Source: a virus
IMG/VR virus record: IMGVR_UViG_3300027996_000034
Location: 1 to 60,501 of that record
Direction: 5' to 3' (one strand)
DNA: 60,501 nucleotides
Position numbers and translations under genes: made by a program
Notes under the pieces: generated by a model
Databases searched by the model: none
Told to the model about the DNA's origin: nothing
Seen by the model: only the letters and a program-made list of their open reading frames with translations
Shown here: piece after piece, positions 17,196-24,854 of the stretch
Position numbering within the stretch: the first letter of the stretch is position 1
Layout: each line of letters opens with the position of its first letter

Positions 17196-17813
17196 TTATT
17201 TTTTTACTCCTTCAAGATAGCCTGGGAGTTGTGTCGCTAGTGATTTTAACAATACATTATCATTATCACTTAATTTAGTTTTTCTTTTTACAAAGTCAAC
17301 ACATAAAACAGCTATTGCATTATCATGTAAATCTATTATTGGATATTGATATGTGGATTTTACACCATCATTTAATAAATGATGCTTGAATAAACCTTCT
17401 GGATATGTTTTAGTATCAATGCAAAAAAATTCACCGTTTTCCATTAATGGTTGTAACGTCGTTATACATGCGGATACTGGTAAATTTTGTCGGTCTATCA
17501 TTGTATTAGAAATTCCTGCATCACACTCTTCATATGAAGCTGACATTTTCTGCATAGATTTTCCTGAATAAAAGGTACCACCATTATGAAATGACATTAT
17601 CGATATACGATCCGCATTTATTTCACTTAGAACACTTCTTAATTTTTCTATTACCAAAATGTCTTCTGAAACACATGCACCAATTGGACATTCATGATCA
17701 GCTTCAGAATCGATACGCCTTTGTGTTAGTTTATGTTTATACCTGATTGCTACTAATGTTGCAGCTGCACCAATAAATGTCGTTATAATAGGGACCCAGA
17801 CTTCAATCGCCAT
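17196..17813 (-). CDS. Membrane-anchored GAF-like sensor-domain protein
   Basis: Residues 5-23 (VWVPIITTFIGAAATLVAI) form an N-terminal membrane anchor, followed by a basic stretch and a GAF-like domain (about 55-203) with NADRISIMSFHNGG, SYEECDAGIS, PEGLFKHHLL and a C-terminal strand IAVLCVDFV. The FHNGG motif is recurrent in phage and prophage GAF-like proteins. Paired with a holin-like gene, it could sense a small molecule and gate membrane function or lysis timing; that is inference. A GATATATAG box is 20 bp upstream. Confidence 0.55.
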   Translation of the reverse strand: MAIEVWVPIITTFIGAAATLVAIRYKHKLTQRRIDSEADHECPIGACVSEDILVIEKLRSVLSEINADRISIMSFHNGGTFYSGKSMQKMSASYEECDAGISNTMIDRQNLPVSACITTLQPLMENGEFFCIDTKTYPEGLFKHHLLNDGVKSTYQYPIIDLHDNAIAVLCVDFVKRKTKLSDNDNVLLKSLATQLPGYLEGVKK

Positions 17814-17831
17814 TTGCTATTGTTATTTTTT

Positions 17832-17840
17832 CTATATATC
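17832..17840 (-). promoter_or_regulatory. Late promoter box GATATATAG (TM-GAF gene)
   Basis: Minus-strand GATATATAGAAAAAA ends 19 bp before the start codon at 17813; one base off the GATATATAA consensus. Confidence 0.45.
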
Positions 17841-17856
17841 TTTATATAGATTATCT

Positions 17857-18504
17857 TTATGCCATTACTGTTAAATGAACCACAGTATCGTCAGACTCTA
17901 GCTTAGAATCTATTAAATTTAGTAGAAGTTCGATGGCTAAATTATGAGTTTCCATGAAATTACTCCTTCCTTCATGATAATTAATTTGATAGATTAAATC
18001 TCGTGATGAAATTTCTATAAAGGTTTGAGGGCTAAATATATTATCTGTCCAAAACTTAATATCAATCAATAAATTTTGAATAGATTCTAACTCAGATATA
18101 CTTATTAATGATGGTAAATCTATTTTTGCATGAAGGATTTTGTAATCAAATGATACAGTATCACCAACTCTCCTTGTATAATTTTTAGATGGAGAAACAT
18201 TAAACTTTATATATTTTAAATTTTTAAAAGTTAGCATAACCGAATCTAAAAAATAAGCAGACGTAATATCTTCAACTAATTTAGTCTCATTTAAACTGTT
18301 TTGATGATCTAAATCATCTTGGAAATTATCAGATAATATTTCTTGAATATCATTACACGAAACAAAAAAATGATTGTTAGAATTGTTTATTTTAGATAAC
18401 TTTGCATTTCTTTTGACCAGACTTAATAGTCGATTATCACCAAGATTATGTTTATACATGGTAACTTCAACTATTAATGGATATTTTGCATTAGTCTCTA
18501 ACAT
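17857..18504 (-). CDS. Hypothetical protein (215 aa)
   Basis: Not recognised. The 215-residue protein is rich in Asn, Asp, Leu and Ile, with alternating strand and helix propensity and no Cys pair, membrane segment or catalytic motif that I can identify. Its start overlaps the end of the gp62-like gene by 14 nt, so it is the last gene of the clamp-loader/RNase H operon. Confidence 0.6.
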   Translation of the reverse strand: MLETNAKYPLIVEVTMYKHNLGDNRLLSLVKRNAKLSKINNSNNHFFVSCNDIQEILSDNFQDDLDHQNSLNETKLVEDITSAYFLDSVMLTFKNLKYIKFNVSPSKNYTRRVGDTVSFDYKILHAKIDLPSLISISELESIQNLLIDIKFWTDNIFSPQTFIEISSRDLIYQINYHEGRSNFMETHNLAIELLLNLIDSKLESDDTVVHLTVMA

Positions 18505-18910
18505 AGGTTTCGTACTGTAATTTCATTTTTTTGAAATACTCTTGCATTACCTGTGGATGTAATTTTGTTAATAAATCAAAATCTCTCCTAGATATTTCGT
18601 TGACTTTTAGATATATTTCAACTAATTCTTCAGAATACTTAAATTCAAGTGATTCTTGTGCTTTAGTTTTCTTAGTCTTAGTATATATCCATCCAGGAAC
18701 TCGTTTGAATCGAGATGTTATAAATTGCCATGTATCTATGACACCAATTCCATTAATACCATTACGATTCATTTTTTGAGATTCAGATGGCCAGTTGATA
18801 GCCATAAACCTTTGAATCATAAAATGATTTTTAGCTTTATCTGAATTTTTAAGTTCTTCGTACCGCTTCGGGTTCGTAAACATCACTCTTACGAGGTCAA
18901 ATAACTGCAT
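18491..18910 (-). CDS. Hypothetical protein, possible clamp loader small subunit (gp62-like)
   Basis: The 139-residue basic protein begins LFDLVRVMFTNPKRYEEL, then KNHFMIQRFMAINWP, a Met-Asn pair, SRFKRVPGWIYTK and a C-terminal helix ending EYFKKMKL. The order (N-x-F-x-I-x-R-F near the start, M-N, then a basic R-F-x-x-x-P-x-W block) recalls clamp loader subunit A of T4-like phages. In T4, gp62 and gp44 form the loader; here gp44 is encoded two genes upstream in the same operon. Homology is not proven. Confidence 0.4.
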   Translation of the reverse strand: MQLFDLVRVMFTNPKRYEELKNSDKAKNHFMIQRFMAINWPSESQKMNRNGINGIGVIDTWQFITSRFKRVPGWIYTKTKKTKAQESLEFKYSEELVEIYLKVNEISRRDFDLLTKLHPQVMQEYFKKMKLQYETYVRD

Positions 18911-18912
18911 AC

Positions 18913-19074
18913 TTATTTAGGTTGGGTTGTTGGTTTAGTTCTAAGTTCTCGTTCCTTTAATGCATTTTGCTTTTCAAGAGCAGCTGCTAAACGGTTATTA
19001 GATTCTATTAATTTAGGTAAGTCATAATTGTAATATTTCTGACCCATTTTAGTTTGAAAAAAGTCTAGTGCCAT
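18913..19074 (-). CDS. Small hypothetical protein (53 aa)
   Basis: An ATG at 19074 opens 53 codons ending in TAA at 18913, beginning MALDFFQTKMGQKYYNYDLP and continuing as a charged helix with a Pro/Thr-rich tail. It fits exactly between the RNase H stop (3 bp away) and the next start (2 bp away). The N-terminal GQKYYNYDLPKLI stretch has a natural protein look. Function unknown. Confidence 0.6.
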   Translation of the reverse strand: MALDFFQTKMGQKYYNYDLPKLIESNNRLAAALEKQNALKERELRTKPTTQPK

Positions 19075-19076
19075 AA

Positions 19077-20270
19077 TTAATCTAATTTTAATCCTTTGAA
19101 GAATGAAGATTCCTGAGTTTGATCAAGGTTCTTTTCATCATTCAACATAGGTTTTGTTATATTCTGTTTATTTATTTCTGATAAATTACGAATTGTAGAG
19201 TGATTTGCCGATTCAATTGATTCGAGCATTACATTCATAATAGAAGGTGGTAATGCACTGTTATGCAAATACATTAAATTTCTATTAGTTTCATATTTAT
19301 CAATTAATTGATCTAAATTACGATCATGTATTTTTAAGTTGACTTTAGCTATTTGACAAATATTACTTATTGCCTCTCGGCTAAAAAATGTCGATTCATT
19401 TATTGTACCATAATCTTCTTCATAATCATTAAGAATTTTAGTTGCTTTATTGTCTGTTATATTAAAAACTCTAACTTTACCATCCTTAGAGGTCTTTTTG
19501 AATTGATAAAGTGGTGATACATTATCTCCAGCATCTCCAGTAAGTATTTTCTTAAATACAAATTCTGATGTGTTCATTTCTTTTATTGTGACTCCTCGTA
19601 AGACACTCTGTAATGCATTTTTGGTATTACTAGTAAGATCCAATGGTTGATCAAATATATCTACACTTTTGATATCGGAAGTTGATATCCAATTCTCAAA
19701 GTTTTCGAATGTATACATTGTTTTAGCAAATTTATTATAGTACAATGTGTTTGTACCATTTGCTTCACTATTACATACTAATTGTATTAAGTCATTATCA
19801 CCTGAAAATATAAGTCCATTTTTAGAATTCATATTTAGATAAGATGACCATGCAAATATTAGATCATCCGCTTCAGCTCCATCAACTCTAGATATTGTAA
19901 CACCTAAAGTCTTTAATGATTCCGCGAATTTGTCATGTAAATCATAAACTGCTTTCCAATTTATTTTATTATCTTTTGTTCGAGTTCCTTTATATTCACC
20001 AGATTTTGCAGTATCTAATGCATTAGTTGTTGGATAAAAATCTTTTCGCCAAGAATGTGAATCTATGCAATAAACAACACCATCAAGAATAGGAGCAAAT
20101 CGCCTAACTTCATATGCAAAATCAGTTGCTAATTTAGATGCTAATAAATCTGAATCCTTTTCAGGATCATCTATAAAATTTAAGGTACCATCTCGTTTAA
20201 TTTTTCCAGATATGAAAAAAGTCTTATGAAGGAAAAAGTTTCCATCGACTATTAATGTATATTTGTTCAT
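19077..20270 (-). CDS. rnh: Phage RNase H / 5'-3' flap exonuclease (FEN family)
   Basis: The 397-residue protein carries FEN/PIN motifs: VDGNFFLHK near the N-terminus (Asp ligand), DGAEADDLI (about 126-134) and FSGDNDLIQLV (about 154-164) with the clustered Asp/Glu metal site, and ILTGDAGDNV (about 246-255) followed by the helix-hairpin region. T4 RNase H removes lagging-strand RNA primers. It is longer than T4 RNase H (305), with an extra C-terminal part ending SSFFKGLKLD, which may be a sliding-clamp-binding tail. It lies just after the clamp loader gene, with its own promoter candidate. Confidence 0.85.
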   Translation of the reverse strand: MNKYTLIVDGNFFLHKTFFISGKIKRDGTLNFIDDPEKDSDLLASKLATDFAYEVRRFAPILDGVVYCIDSHSWRKDFYPTTNALDTAKSGEYKGTRTKDNKINWKAVYDLHDKFAESLKTLGVTISRVDGAEADDLIFAWSSYLNMNSKNGLIFSGDNDLIQLVCNSEANGTNTLYYNKFAKTMYTFENFENWISTSDIKSVDIFDQPLDLTSNTKNALQSVLRGVTIKEMNTSEFVFKKILTGDAGDNVSPLYQFKKTSKDGKVRVFNITDNKATKILNDYEEDYGTINESTFFSREAISNICQIAKVNLKIHDRNLDQLIDKYETNRNLMYLHNSALPPSIMNVMLESIESANHSTIRNLSEINKQNITKPMLNDEKNLDQTQESSFFKGLKLD

Positions 20271-20285
20271 AATGTATGTTTAAAT

Positions 20286-20316
20286 ATTATATGATGATTT
20301 ATGTATTTAGATTCAT
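20286..20316 (-). promoter_or_regulatory. Promoter candidate, ATGAAT-N19-TATAAT
   Basis: TATAAT (20286-20291) lies 19 bp from ATGAAT (20311-20316), a weaker -35 than the consensus TTGAAA. It overlaps the clamp loader stop and lies 16 bp upstream of the RNase H start. Identical spacing supports it. Confidence 0.4.
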
Positions 20317-21263
20317 TTTATTATCTTTTGTATTTTGAACACAAGTGATAACATGGTAACTACTGGATCAATAACAAATCTAGATTCATATGAATGTTTG
20401 TTGACTTCATAACAAATTTCACCTAAGTTTTTAATTGAATCAGGTCGTTCCGTTTGAATATATTCTACAAAATCGCTTCCTAATGCTTTAATAACATCAT
20501 CTACTCGATGTCCATAGTTTGATACTAAAAATTTATAGTTCACTGCTGGGGTTGCGGTTTCGGAATAAATATGATCGAATAAATCTTTGAATACTCCATG
20601 GAATGTTGTTACATCCGTTTCTGTTATTGTAGTAAGGCCTTGAGCATAATATCCTTGAAGTATATTAATTGTATTTCGTAAATCAGGAAATTTTCTTTTG
20701 ACTAATTCAAGTAGTGCAGGTTTTTCAATTTCCATACCTTCAATTTTACATATTTCATATATTCTACGAAGATACATTTTAAGAATTTCAGTTTCTTCTG
20801 CATCAGTAAAGTCAAAATTAATACATTCAAATCTTGATTGAATATTATCAGGAATCTTATTGAAATAATTACAAGTTGCTATGAATCTTGCGCTCATATG
20901 GAATTGTTCAATAGTTCCACGTAAGGCCTTCATGTATTGGTCTGAGACTCCATCAAACTCATCTAATATAACTACTTTAAGTTTTCGTTCGCCATCCAGT
21001 AAGGACAACGTAGAACAAAACTCGGATATCTTACCTTTAACTGTATCGACTCCAGTTTCAACGGAACAATTAATATACATATATGGATGATCTTTTGCAA
21101 GTATTTTTGCAGAGGAAGTTTTGCCGCTCCCAGGACCACCATAAAAAAGTAAGTTTTGATAGACACCTTTGTCTAATTTTTTTGATATTCTCTCAGGTAC
21201 AATAAGATCTTTTAATTCGTGTGGACGATATTTCTCAGTCCACAAAAGTTTTTCTGCGTGCAT
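20313..21263 (-). CDS. gp44: Clamp loader large subunit, AAA+ ATPase (gp44-like)
   Basis: The 316-residue protein has WTEKYRPHELKDLIVPE at its N-terminus, Walker A FYGGPGSGKTSSAK (about 41-54), Walker B VVILDEFDG (about 97-105), sensor 1 ATCNYFNKIP and the arginine-finger motif QSRFECINF, all typical of RFC/gp44 AAA+ clamp loaders. It opens and loads the sliding clamp (47312-48052) at primer ends. A GTGAAA-N19-TATAAT promoter lies 18 bp upstream. Confidence 0.93.
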   Translation of the reverse strand: MHAEKLLWTEKYRPHELKDLIVPERISKKLDKGVYQNLLFYGGPGSGKTSSAKILAKDHPYMYINCSVETGVDTVKGKISEFCSTLSLLDGERKLKVVILDEFDGVSDQYMKALRGTIEQFHMSARFIATCNYFNKIPDNIQSRFECINFDFTDAEETEILKMYLRRIYEICKIEGMEIEKPALLELVKRKFPDLRNTINILQGYYAQGLTTITETDVTTFHGVFKDLFDHIYSETATPAVNYKFLVSNYGHRVDDVIKALGSDFVEYIQTERPDSIKNLGEICYEVNKHSYESRFVIDPVVTMLSLVFKIQKIIK

Positions 21264-21280
21264 ATATATTTTGTTTAGTT

Positions 21281-21311
21281 ATTATATGCTATGTTTTGTC
21301 TTTGGTTTCAC
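21281..21311 (-). promoter_or_regulatory. Promoter, GTGAAA-N19-TATAAT (clamp loader)
   Basis: TATAAT (21281-21286), 19-bp spacer, GTGAAA (21306-21311) on the minus strand, inside the 3' end of the preceding small gene and just upstream of the clamp loader start at 21263. Confidence 0.6.
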
Positions 21312-21492
21312 TAGAGTTATCTCGTGCTCTTCCATATACATTAAGCAATAACACAAAAAGCATTGCGGTTGCAGTTGGCTTTAAATAATTGATTGGCATT
21401 GCATACATGGCTAAGTGGCATAAATACCATAATACACCAAGGATTGAAAGTAATGTTGCTATCGCGAGGGTTCTACTTATTAGTTTTTTCAT
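21289..21492 (-). CDS. Small membrane protein (67 aa)
   Basis: The 67-residue protein has two hydrophobic stretches (about 8-30 and 38-52) and a polar C-terminus (RARDNSSETKDKT). Its start overlaps the stop of the upstream gene (ATGA). No family recognised. It is in a run of small proteins typical of T4-like early accessory regions. Confidence 0.55.
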   Translation of the reverse strand: MKKLISRTLAIATLLSILGVLWYLCHLAMYAMPINYLKPTATAMLFVLLLNVYGRARDNSSETKDKT

Positions 21493-21710
21493 CTTCTTTG
21501 TTTTGGTTTAATTACATTTTCGGATAGTGCTCTATTAAACTTGTCTTCACTCATCACGAATTCATCCCTTGATAATTTCCAATTAGGATTTATGATTGAC
21601 ATCACTCCTTCATTGGGGAACTTATGAATCTTAACAGTATATTTGTTACCTGTCTTATGTGTTAGTTCTAGTACACAACCTGTTTCTACTTCTTCAAATA
21701 CTTTACTCAT
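21489..21710 (-). CDS. Hypothetical protein (73 aa)
   Basis: A 73-residue protein with an N-terminal beta-rich half (GCVLELTHKTGNKYTVKIHK) resembling a small barrel, and a basic C-terminus (KPKQRR). Not recognised. Its start is preceded by ACCAAAACAAAGAAGATG, a leader repeated at neighbouring starts, and its last codons double as the leader of the next gene. Confidence 0.6.
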   Translation of the reverse strand: MSKVFEEVETGCVLELTHKTGNKYTVKIHKFPNEGVMSIINPNWKLSRDEFVMSEDKFNRALSENVIKPKQRR

Positions 21711-21725
21711 CTTCTTTGTTTTGGT

Positions 21726-22007
21726 TTAATAAGCTAATTCTAAAGTAAACTTTAGAAAGTAAAAGCTAAAGCATCTGTATTCTACATGTAGGTTAAATGT
21801 TGGTATAAAATACCAATCATCTTTTGACCACCATACTATATTAATTTCTTTAGCTTTTTTCATCTTTTTTGGTTTTGTGTAGTTTTTCATCTTCTTTGGT
21901 TTTGTGTAGTTTTTGCATTTACTACATTTATATAATCGTTTTGTATCAATAGCTGCAACTAAAATTAATTCTTCATTGCAACAAGGACTTATTAATTCAC
22001 TCATCAT
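21726..22007 (-). CDS. Zinc-ribbon protein with internal duplication
   Basis: The 93-residue protein begins MMSELISPCCNEELILVA and has a second Cys pair in YKCSKCKNY, a four-Cys zinc ribbon in the first 33 residues. It then carries a duplicated nonapeptide (KNYTKPKKM twice) encoded by a 27-bp tandem repeat (21861-21914), followed by an unrelated hydrophobic/aromatic C-terminus. Each repeat contains an AAACCAAAGAAGATG-like start cassette, so two short genes may have been joined by duplication of the intergenic leader. Function unknown. Confidence 0.55.
   Translation of the reverse strand: MMSELISPCCNEELILVAAIDTKRLYKCSKCKNYTKPKKMKNYTKPKKMKKAKEINIVWWSKDDWYFIPTFNLHVEYRCFSFYFLKFTLELAY
21861..21914 (-). 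repeat. 27-bp tandem duplication
   Basis: Two copies (21861-21887 and 21888-21914) of a 27-bp unit ending in CTACACAAAACCAAA-like sequence, differing at one or two bases. In frame, so it duplicates nine residues of the zinc-ribbon protein. Confidence 0.7.
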
Positions 22008-22018
22008 CTTTGTTTTGG

Positions 22019-22336
22019 TTATTTAGTATTTAAGTTTGTATTTGATGATTTAACTAGCCAATCTAATTCTCTACCAGAAATATTTACTCTAACTTCTTGA
22101 TGTAACTCGGCTTCAGTTGATGAAATTATTCCGAACTCCATTTGGTCATGGTAGGTTCCATCATCTTGTATACCATCAAAAATAATTATTTTAGATACGT
22201 TTGGTTCGATAGCATTAATGCCAGAATGAATTGTTTCAATATCATCTTGATGTTTTCCGAAAAACTCGAATAAAACGTTGTTAGATGATTTGTAAAAGAT
22301 TCGCATAGATAGTTTTGATCGTGGTGTTTTTTTCAT
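22019..22336 (-). CDS. Hypothetical protein (105 aa)
   Basis: A 105-residue soluble protein, not recognised; mixed strand/helix with an acidic middle (HQDDIETIH, DGIQDDGTYHDQ) and no Cys. Its stop is followed after 11 bp by the next gene of the small-protein run. No motif supports a function. Confidence 0.55.
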   Translation of the reverse strand: MKKTPRSKLSMRIFYKSSNNVLFEFFGKHQDDIETIHSGINAIEPNVSKIIIFDGIQDDGTYHDQMEFGIISSTEAELHQEVRVNISGRELDWLVKSSNTNLNTK

Positions 22337-22348
22337 GATTGTTTGTTT

Positions 22349-22675
22349 TTATTTGTTTCGGTTATTTGTATAGTTTTTCCAAGATCTCATTGAGATACCG
22401 CTTGAATGGTATCGTTTTTGAAAATACATCTTGAACTCGATCTCGAGTGTGAATGGAAAAAGTTTATTTCGTAATTTTCTAAAGTGTCTTTTTGGAATTC
22501 CACTAAAGATAAGCGTTATTCCAAGTATTGTTGAAAGTAAACAAAACGCAATTTCATTTGGAATTCCATTAAATTGAATGTATTTTTGAATGGTTCCTCG
22601 CATTGTTAGAAATGCGATAGTTAAGGAAGATATTCCGGTTAAAAGAAAGAGGATGTTTTTTTGGTACGATTTCAT
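22349..22675 (-). CDS. Small membrane protein (108 aa)
   Basis: I choose the ATG at 22675 (MKSYQKNILFLLTG) over one at 22729, because the longer version would run through the conserved control element at 22701-22761. The protein has two hydrophobic segments (about 7-25 and 38-58) and a basic, aromatic C-terminus. It is the first gene behind an element shared with the ECF sigma gene, suggesting the same timing. Function unknown; host membrane modification is possible. Confidence 0.6.
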   Translation of the reverse strand: MKSYQKNILFLLTGISSLTIAFLTMRGTIQKYIQFNGIPNEIAFCLLSTILGITLIFSGIPKRHFRKLRNKLFPFTLEIEFKMYFQKRYHSSGISMRSWKNYTNNRNK

Positions 22676-22700
22676 AAAGGTATATTTTATTAATTTGTTA

Positions 22701-22761
22701 TAATTAAATATAATACTTTTATGTGGCAAATAAAAACTTTTGATGTTAACTTAATGTTAAC
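22701..22761 (-). promoter_or_regulatory. Conserved upstream control element (copy 2) with paired GTTAAC sites
   Basis: Gap-free match to 1971-2031. GTTAAC palindromes are at 22745-22750 and 22756-22761, again 11 bp apart; the TATTATATTTAA core is at the same relative position, about 35-45 bp upstream of the start at 22675. Confidence 0.55.
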
Positions 22762-22879
22762 TTTTATCTTTTTTAATTAATTTTCCATTTTGCATCTTAA
22801 ATTTGCTTGGATCTATTAAAGGATTGTGAAGATTCGATTTTTTCTTCTTGGGTTTGTGTTTTTTGTTAACTAAAGCCAC
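22757..22879 (-). CDS. Small Lys-rich basic protein (40 aa, GTG start)
   Basis: A GTG at 22879 opens 40 codons to TAA at 22757. The peptide starts ALVNKKHKPKKKKSNLHNP after the initiator and contains 13 or so Lys. It is about 25 bp downstream of a TTGAAT-N19-TATAAT promoter, the usual leader length here, which supports the GTG start. Likely a nucleic-acid-binding or ribosome-interacting peptide by charge alone; function unknown. Confidence 0.45.
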   Translation of the reverse strand: MALVNKKHKPKKKKSNLHNPLIDPSKFKMQNGKLIKKDKS

Positions 22880-22903
22880 TTTACTACGATTATTAATTTA
22901 TTG

Positions 22904-22934
22904 ATTATATGATGAAAATATTATTTGGATTCAA
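22904..22934 (-). promoter_or_regulatory. Promoter, TTGAAT-N19-TATAAT
   Basis: TATAAT (22904-22909), 19-bp spacer, TTGAAT (22929-22934), overlapping the last codons of the RimK-like gene. It precedes the 40-residue basic protein and the small-protein run. Confidence 0.55.
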
Positions 22935-24381
22935 ATTTAATTCCACCATGTTTGTTTCCAATCGTATCATCTACTAAGAAATGTCCGTCAAAGTTTGTTA
23001 GTTTAAACGCCTTTGATGGACTAACTATAATTCCTAAACGATCCATGAACTTTCTATTAGCTAAAGCTGGAGTTGATTTAGCGGTTCTATCTATAATTGA
23101 TATATCTACTTTAGGAACTAATTTTCCTGCAAATATTACATCTCGGTGTATAATAGGACGTTCATGTGTGTTACCATCCGTTCCAATCGCATTAGAAGTT
23201 CCAATTATTTTATCTTTAAATTGCTTACCATTTACTTCCCATTCTAAGTATTTTCCATTAACTTCGAATTTATCTCCATGTATAGTCATTGAAGATGCAC
23301 CATTTCCAGTGTCCATTTTAATAACATAATCTCCAATACCTGGAATATTTATGCATTCTCTGAATCCACAATACATTGTTGGGTATGTCCAATTTTCTTT
23401 ATTTAGAATATAGTCTAAAACTATACTAACCACCGGTTTCCCAGTAGCTTCAGTAATACCTTTAGTTCCTGGTGATGCATTGACTTCTAATATATACGGT
23501 TTTTTGGTTTTTTTGTCGATGATCAAATCAACTGCACACCATGTACAATCCAACACTTTTGCAGCATCTTTAGATATTTGAATCATCTCATCTGTTAAAT
23601 TTACTTTTTGTATTCCTCCACCGATAGAATAATTAGTCCTAAAATCCTTTTTAGCAGAGGTTCTTTTCATTGCTGCAATAACTTCAGATTCTTCATCATT
23701 AGGATTATAAAACTTTTTAGAAAGAACATGAATCCTTAAATCACCATCAGCTGGTATCATTTCTTGTAGTAATATCTCACTTTTTCCACTAGACTTCCAA
23801 AGTGTTTGTAACACAGATTTTAACGATGCATATGAATCTACTTGCGAAACTCCAATACCTTGAGAGCCAGAAAGAAGCTTTATAATAACCGGAAATTGGC
23901 CTCCAATATTTTTTAATGCTTTATCAATACCTTCAACATCCGTAAGAATAGAATTTTTTGGGGTAGGTAATCCAGCAGCCTCTAATATTCTATTGGTTGT
24001 ATTTTTATTTTCACAGTTCATTGTAGAATCTAACGTATTTACACAAAAGAAATTAAATGATTCTAGATCTTCTAATAATTGTTGAGTATACGTACTAGAC
24101 ACAATGCCTCGTCTTGACATTATAACAGTATTTGATCGATTGATAGCAATGGGTTTTGTATCAGCATCTCCTATTTTAATATCATTTCTTTTATTAACAA
24201 ATTCTTTTATAAATGCGGTATTAACATCTAATGCATAACATGGAACATTTCGTTTTTCACAATCTGCTTTTATTGAATCAACTGTAGATGATTTTGAATC
24301 AAGATTTGATAATATAATTACTTGAACTTTATTAAAAGATAAAGCTTCAGTTATTAGTTCGTAGTTTCCAAAATGTTTCAT
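22921..24381 (-). CDS. RimK-like ATP-grasp ligase fused to a RimB-like retropepsin domain; likely packaged
   Basis: Three parts are visible in 486 residues. Residues 1-13 (MKHFGNYELITEA) resemble T4 capsid-targeting peptides (MKTYQEFIAEA) and contain an I-x-E/A prohead-protease site. Residues about 120-325 are an ATP-grasp domain of the RimK family (FPVIIKLLSGSQGIGV, LLQEMIPADGDLRIHVL, CAVDLIIDKKTKKPYILEVNAS cut to its core LEVNASPG). Residues about 345-460 match RimB-type aspartic proteases, with DTG at 357-359. RimK adds glutamates to ribosomal protein S6 and RimB trims them; here both are on one chain. The start overlaps the previous stop (ATGA). The target is not known; S6 or another host protein is inferred. 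Confidence 0.75.
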   Translation of the reverse strand: MKHFGNYELITEALSFNKVQVIILSNLDSKSSTVDSIKADCEKRNVPCYALDVNTAFIKEFVNKRNDIKIGDADTKPIAINRSNTVIMSRRGIVSSTYTQQLLEDLESFNFFCVNTLDSTMNCENKNTTNRILEAAGLPTPKNSILTDVEGIDKALKNIGGQFPVIIKLLSGSQGIGVSQVDSYASLKSVLQTLWKSSGKSEILLQEMIPADGDLRIHVLSKKFYNPNDEESEVIAAMKRTSAKKDFRTNYSIGGGIQKVNLTDEMIQISKDAAKVLDCTWCAVDLIIDKKTKKPYILEVNASPGTKGITEATGKPVVSIVLDYILNKENWTYPTMYCGFRECINIPGIGDYVIKMDTGNGASSMTIHGDKFEVNGKYLEWEVNGKQFKDKIIGTSNAIGTDGNTHERPIIHRDVIFAGKLVPKVDISIIDRTAKSTPALANRKFMDRLGIIVSPSKAFKLTNFDGHFLVDDTIGNKHGGIKFESK

Positions 24382-24854
24382 TTATTCTTTATATATTTAA
24401 GAAATGTTTTTCTATCTCTATTTATCAAACGTTTGCAATGGTCTGTGAATGCAACTGAATTATTAAGTACTAATTCGCTGACCTTTTTTCCATCATCAGT
24501 ATAAGCATCATAACAAGAATCACAACAAAAATTTGATATTTTAAAATCTTCCATACGTGATTTAATATCGGTTTTGCAATAAGAACATAACCATGGTATT
24601 ATTCTAATCTCATCTAAAAGTTTACGTTTATCTTTTATTTCACCATCAGTTGGATCAATGAAAAATTTGCTTTTATTTTTTTCATAGTTTTCTTTATCTA
24701 TTAACATAAATAAAGCTTTAACGAAAGTATCATCTTCATAATGCTTCTTTATAAGCGGATATCTTACTAATACTTCTACATGCTGTGGCTTCAATCCTTT
24801 TATTTTAATTCCACATCTAGTTAGACTACTAGGTTTGCCTCTATGAATTTCCAT
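24378..24854 (-). CDS. Zinc-finger hypothetical protein (158 aa)
   Basis: The 158-residue basic protein has a C-terminal metal site: CSYCKTDI and NFCCDSCYDAY (about 90-120), a CxxC...CxxC zinc finger. The N-terminal half is unrecognised. It overlaps both neighbours (the 853-residue internal protein by 14 nt, the RimK fusion by 4 nt), so the three genes form one translationally coupled unit downstream of the capsid gene. Confidence 0.6.
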   Translation of the reverse strand: MEIHRGKPSSLTRCGIKIKGLKPQHVEVLVRYPLIKKHYEDDTFVKALFMLIDKENYEKNKSKFFIDPTDGEIKDKRKLLDEIRIIPWLCSYCKTDIKSRMEDFKISNFCCDSCYDAYTDDGKKVSELVLNNSVAFTDHCKRLINRDRKTFLKYIKNK

